Program-made: the position numbers and the translations under genes
Notes under the pieces: model-generated
The model's database searches: none
What the model was told of the DNA's origin: nothing
Seen by the model: the letters and a program-made list of their open reading frames with translations, nothing else
Assembly: GCA_958402495.1 (NCBI GenBank)
Contig: CATXTS010000042.1
Location: 1 to 14,022 of the forward strand
Source of the DNA: an uncultured Clostridiaceae bacterium
GTDB lineage: Bacteria; Bacillota; Clostridia; TANB77; CAG-508
Length of the DNA stretch: 14,022 nucleotides
Reading direction: 5' to 3'
Shown here: positions 13,147 through 14,022 of the stretch, in pieces
Numbering within the stretch: position 1 is the first letter of the stretch
Layout of the letters: every line of letters begins with the position of its first letter

Positions 13147-13863
13147 TTACTCGCCAATTAATGTAAAAATAATCACTCTTTTTTTCTTATCCTTCGTCAA
13201 ATTCCCAATTGTACTATCAGTTGCTTTTTGACTATAGGTATATTCTGCAATTGTCTCTACAAATTTTTTATCGGCATATTTTCCTATAAATCCACCAGTT
13301 CCTAAATTACTAGCACTTCCATAGTTAATATAGGCTTGATTGTTGTTCGGATTATGATAAGTTTGACCTGTTAAAAAACAGTCTAGATTATTTTTTATCT
13401 TATCATTACTACCTGTCCAAGGCTCATAACGTAAAGTTTCTTCATCCAAGTCAAAGGAAAAGATAGAAGAACTATTGCTAGTACCATATTTTTTTTCTAA
13501 TAAAGTGGTATAAGCACTTTTCCACAATGCTTGATTAGATGGTGTTTTATAAACCGGCAAATATCTCCAATTGGTAAAATTCCCAGTCGTTGTATCATAA
13601 TTTCCTTGTTTAAAAACAACCGTATAATTTTCTTTATAATATTTGTATAAAGTAGGCACTATGGTTTCTAAACCTACAATTCTATTTTCTGCTGCTTTAC
13701 CAGTTGCTCCCTGATAGGTATAATAATTCGTTTCATCCTCTGTATAAAGCACCACATCTGAGGTTGCTTTTACTTGTGTAAGTGTGGTCATGCTAACAGA
13801 TAATGCCATCACAAATACAATAACAGCAAAGGCTATGATTATAGCATCTACAGCATTTTCCAT
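13147..13863 (-). CDS. Membrane-anchored pseudopilin-like protein
   Basis: Function not recognised. The 238-residue product begins MENAVDAIIIAFAVIVFVMA, a single N-terminal membrane helix (about 5-25), followed by an outer domain rich in Tyr, Asn, Thr and Gly. The segment RIVGLETIVPTLYKYYKENY (61-80) is the most distinctive stretch. The frame also allows a GTG start at 13869, but AAAAGGA (13873-13879) lies 9 nt from ATG 13863 and only 3 nt from the GTG, so ATG is chosen. The gene follows the partial gene on its right by 25 nt and precedes the 174-aa gene by 27 nt, so the genes are one transcription unit. The Tad-like reading rests on architecture and neighbours. Confidence 0.72.
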   Translation of the reverse strand: MENAVDAIIIAFAVIVFVMALSVSMTTLTQVKATSDVVLYTEDETNYYTYQGATGKAAENRIVGLETIVPTLYKYYKENYTVVFKQGNYDTTTGNFTNWRYLPVYKTPSNQALWKSAYTTLLEKKYGTSNSSSIFSFDLDEETLRYEPWTGSNDKIKNNLDCFLTGQTYHNPNNNQAYINYGSASNLGTGGFIGKYADKKFVETIAEYTYSQKATDSTIGNLTKDKKKRVIIFTLIGE

Positions 13864-13888
13864 ATACACTCATCCTTTTCTTTTATGT

Positions 13889-14022
13889 TTATTTCTTTCC
13901 AGATGCTACTTCTATCGTAATATCATTAATATGTCCTGTATTGGCATCATAAGAAGCTGTTAAATTATAAGTATACCCTGCTTTAATTTCTTTTAAAGCT
14001 GCTTGTAAGTCAGCTGTTTCTT
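13889..14022 (-). CDS. C-terminal end of an upstream operon protein (cut by right edge)
   Basis: Open minus-strand frame entering from the right edge and ending in TAA at 13889-13891. Its 43 or so visible residues include LQAALKEIKAGYTYNLTASY and end DITIEVASGKK. It is beta-rich, with alternating polar and hydrophobic residues and no membrane helix in this part. It lies 25 nt upstream of the next gene in the same direction, which makes co-transcription likely. Codon use is like that of the neighbours. The fragment is too short to name a family; a further pseudopilin-like or surface protein is plausible. Confidence 0.7.
   Translation of the reverse strand, partial: ETADLQAALKEIKAGYTYNLTASYDANTGHINDITIEVASGKK

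Overview
The window is chromosomal DNA of an AT-rich, spore-forming Firmicute, most likely a member of Clostridia. The evidence is the low GC content, strong AGGAGG-type ribosome binding sites, SigA-type promoters, SpoVG next to MurC, a SpoIVB peptidase, and sporulation-sigma-type promoters in front of both sporulation genes. No rRNA, tRNA, CRISPR array, transposase or phage gene was seen.

Layout. (1) 1-1080, minus strand: the start of the S10 ribosomal-protein operon (rpsJ, then rplC running off the left edge), behind a strong promoter and a structured leader of about 235 nt. (2) 1099-3457, plus strand: a divergently transcribed 80-aa protein of unknown function with its own promoter and terminator, a PepV-like M20 dipeptidase with its own promoter, and a 121-aa unknown protein, closed by a terminator shared with the convergent next gene. 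(3) 3462-5072, minus: a membrane-anchored polysaccharide deacetylase with Ig-like modules, with a WalR-box-like repeat just upstream of its promoter. (4) 5164-7244: divergent spoVG (minus, SigH-like promoter) and murC (plus, SigA-type promoter), each with a terminator. (5) 7294-8740, plus: an ECF sigma factor overlapping a zinc-finger, membrane-spanning anti-sigma factor. (6) 8750-10044, minus: spoIVB with a GTG start and a SigF/SigG-like promoter. (7) 10225-14022, minus: a histidine phosphatase at the downstream end of a run of at least four genes. The other members are proteins with one N-terminal membrane helix and an external domain, which resemble Tad-type pseudopilins; the most upstream is cut by the right edge.

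Themes. Much of the window concerns the cell envelope and sporulation: peptidoglycan precursor synthesis (murC), glycan deacetylation, surface appendage-like proteins, an envelope-type ECF switch, and two sporulation regulators. The least described part is the 10.8-14.0 kb operon. The regulatory DNA is unusually legible: compact promoters and terminators separate nearly every unit, and three promoters carry signals (WalR-like, SigH-like, SigF-like) that match the known biology of the genes they serve.
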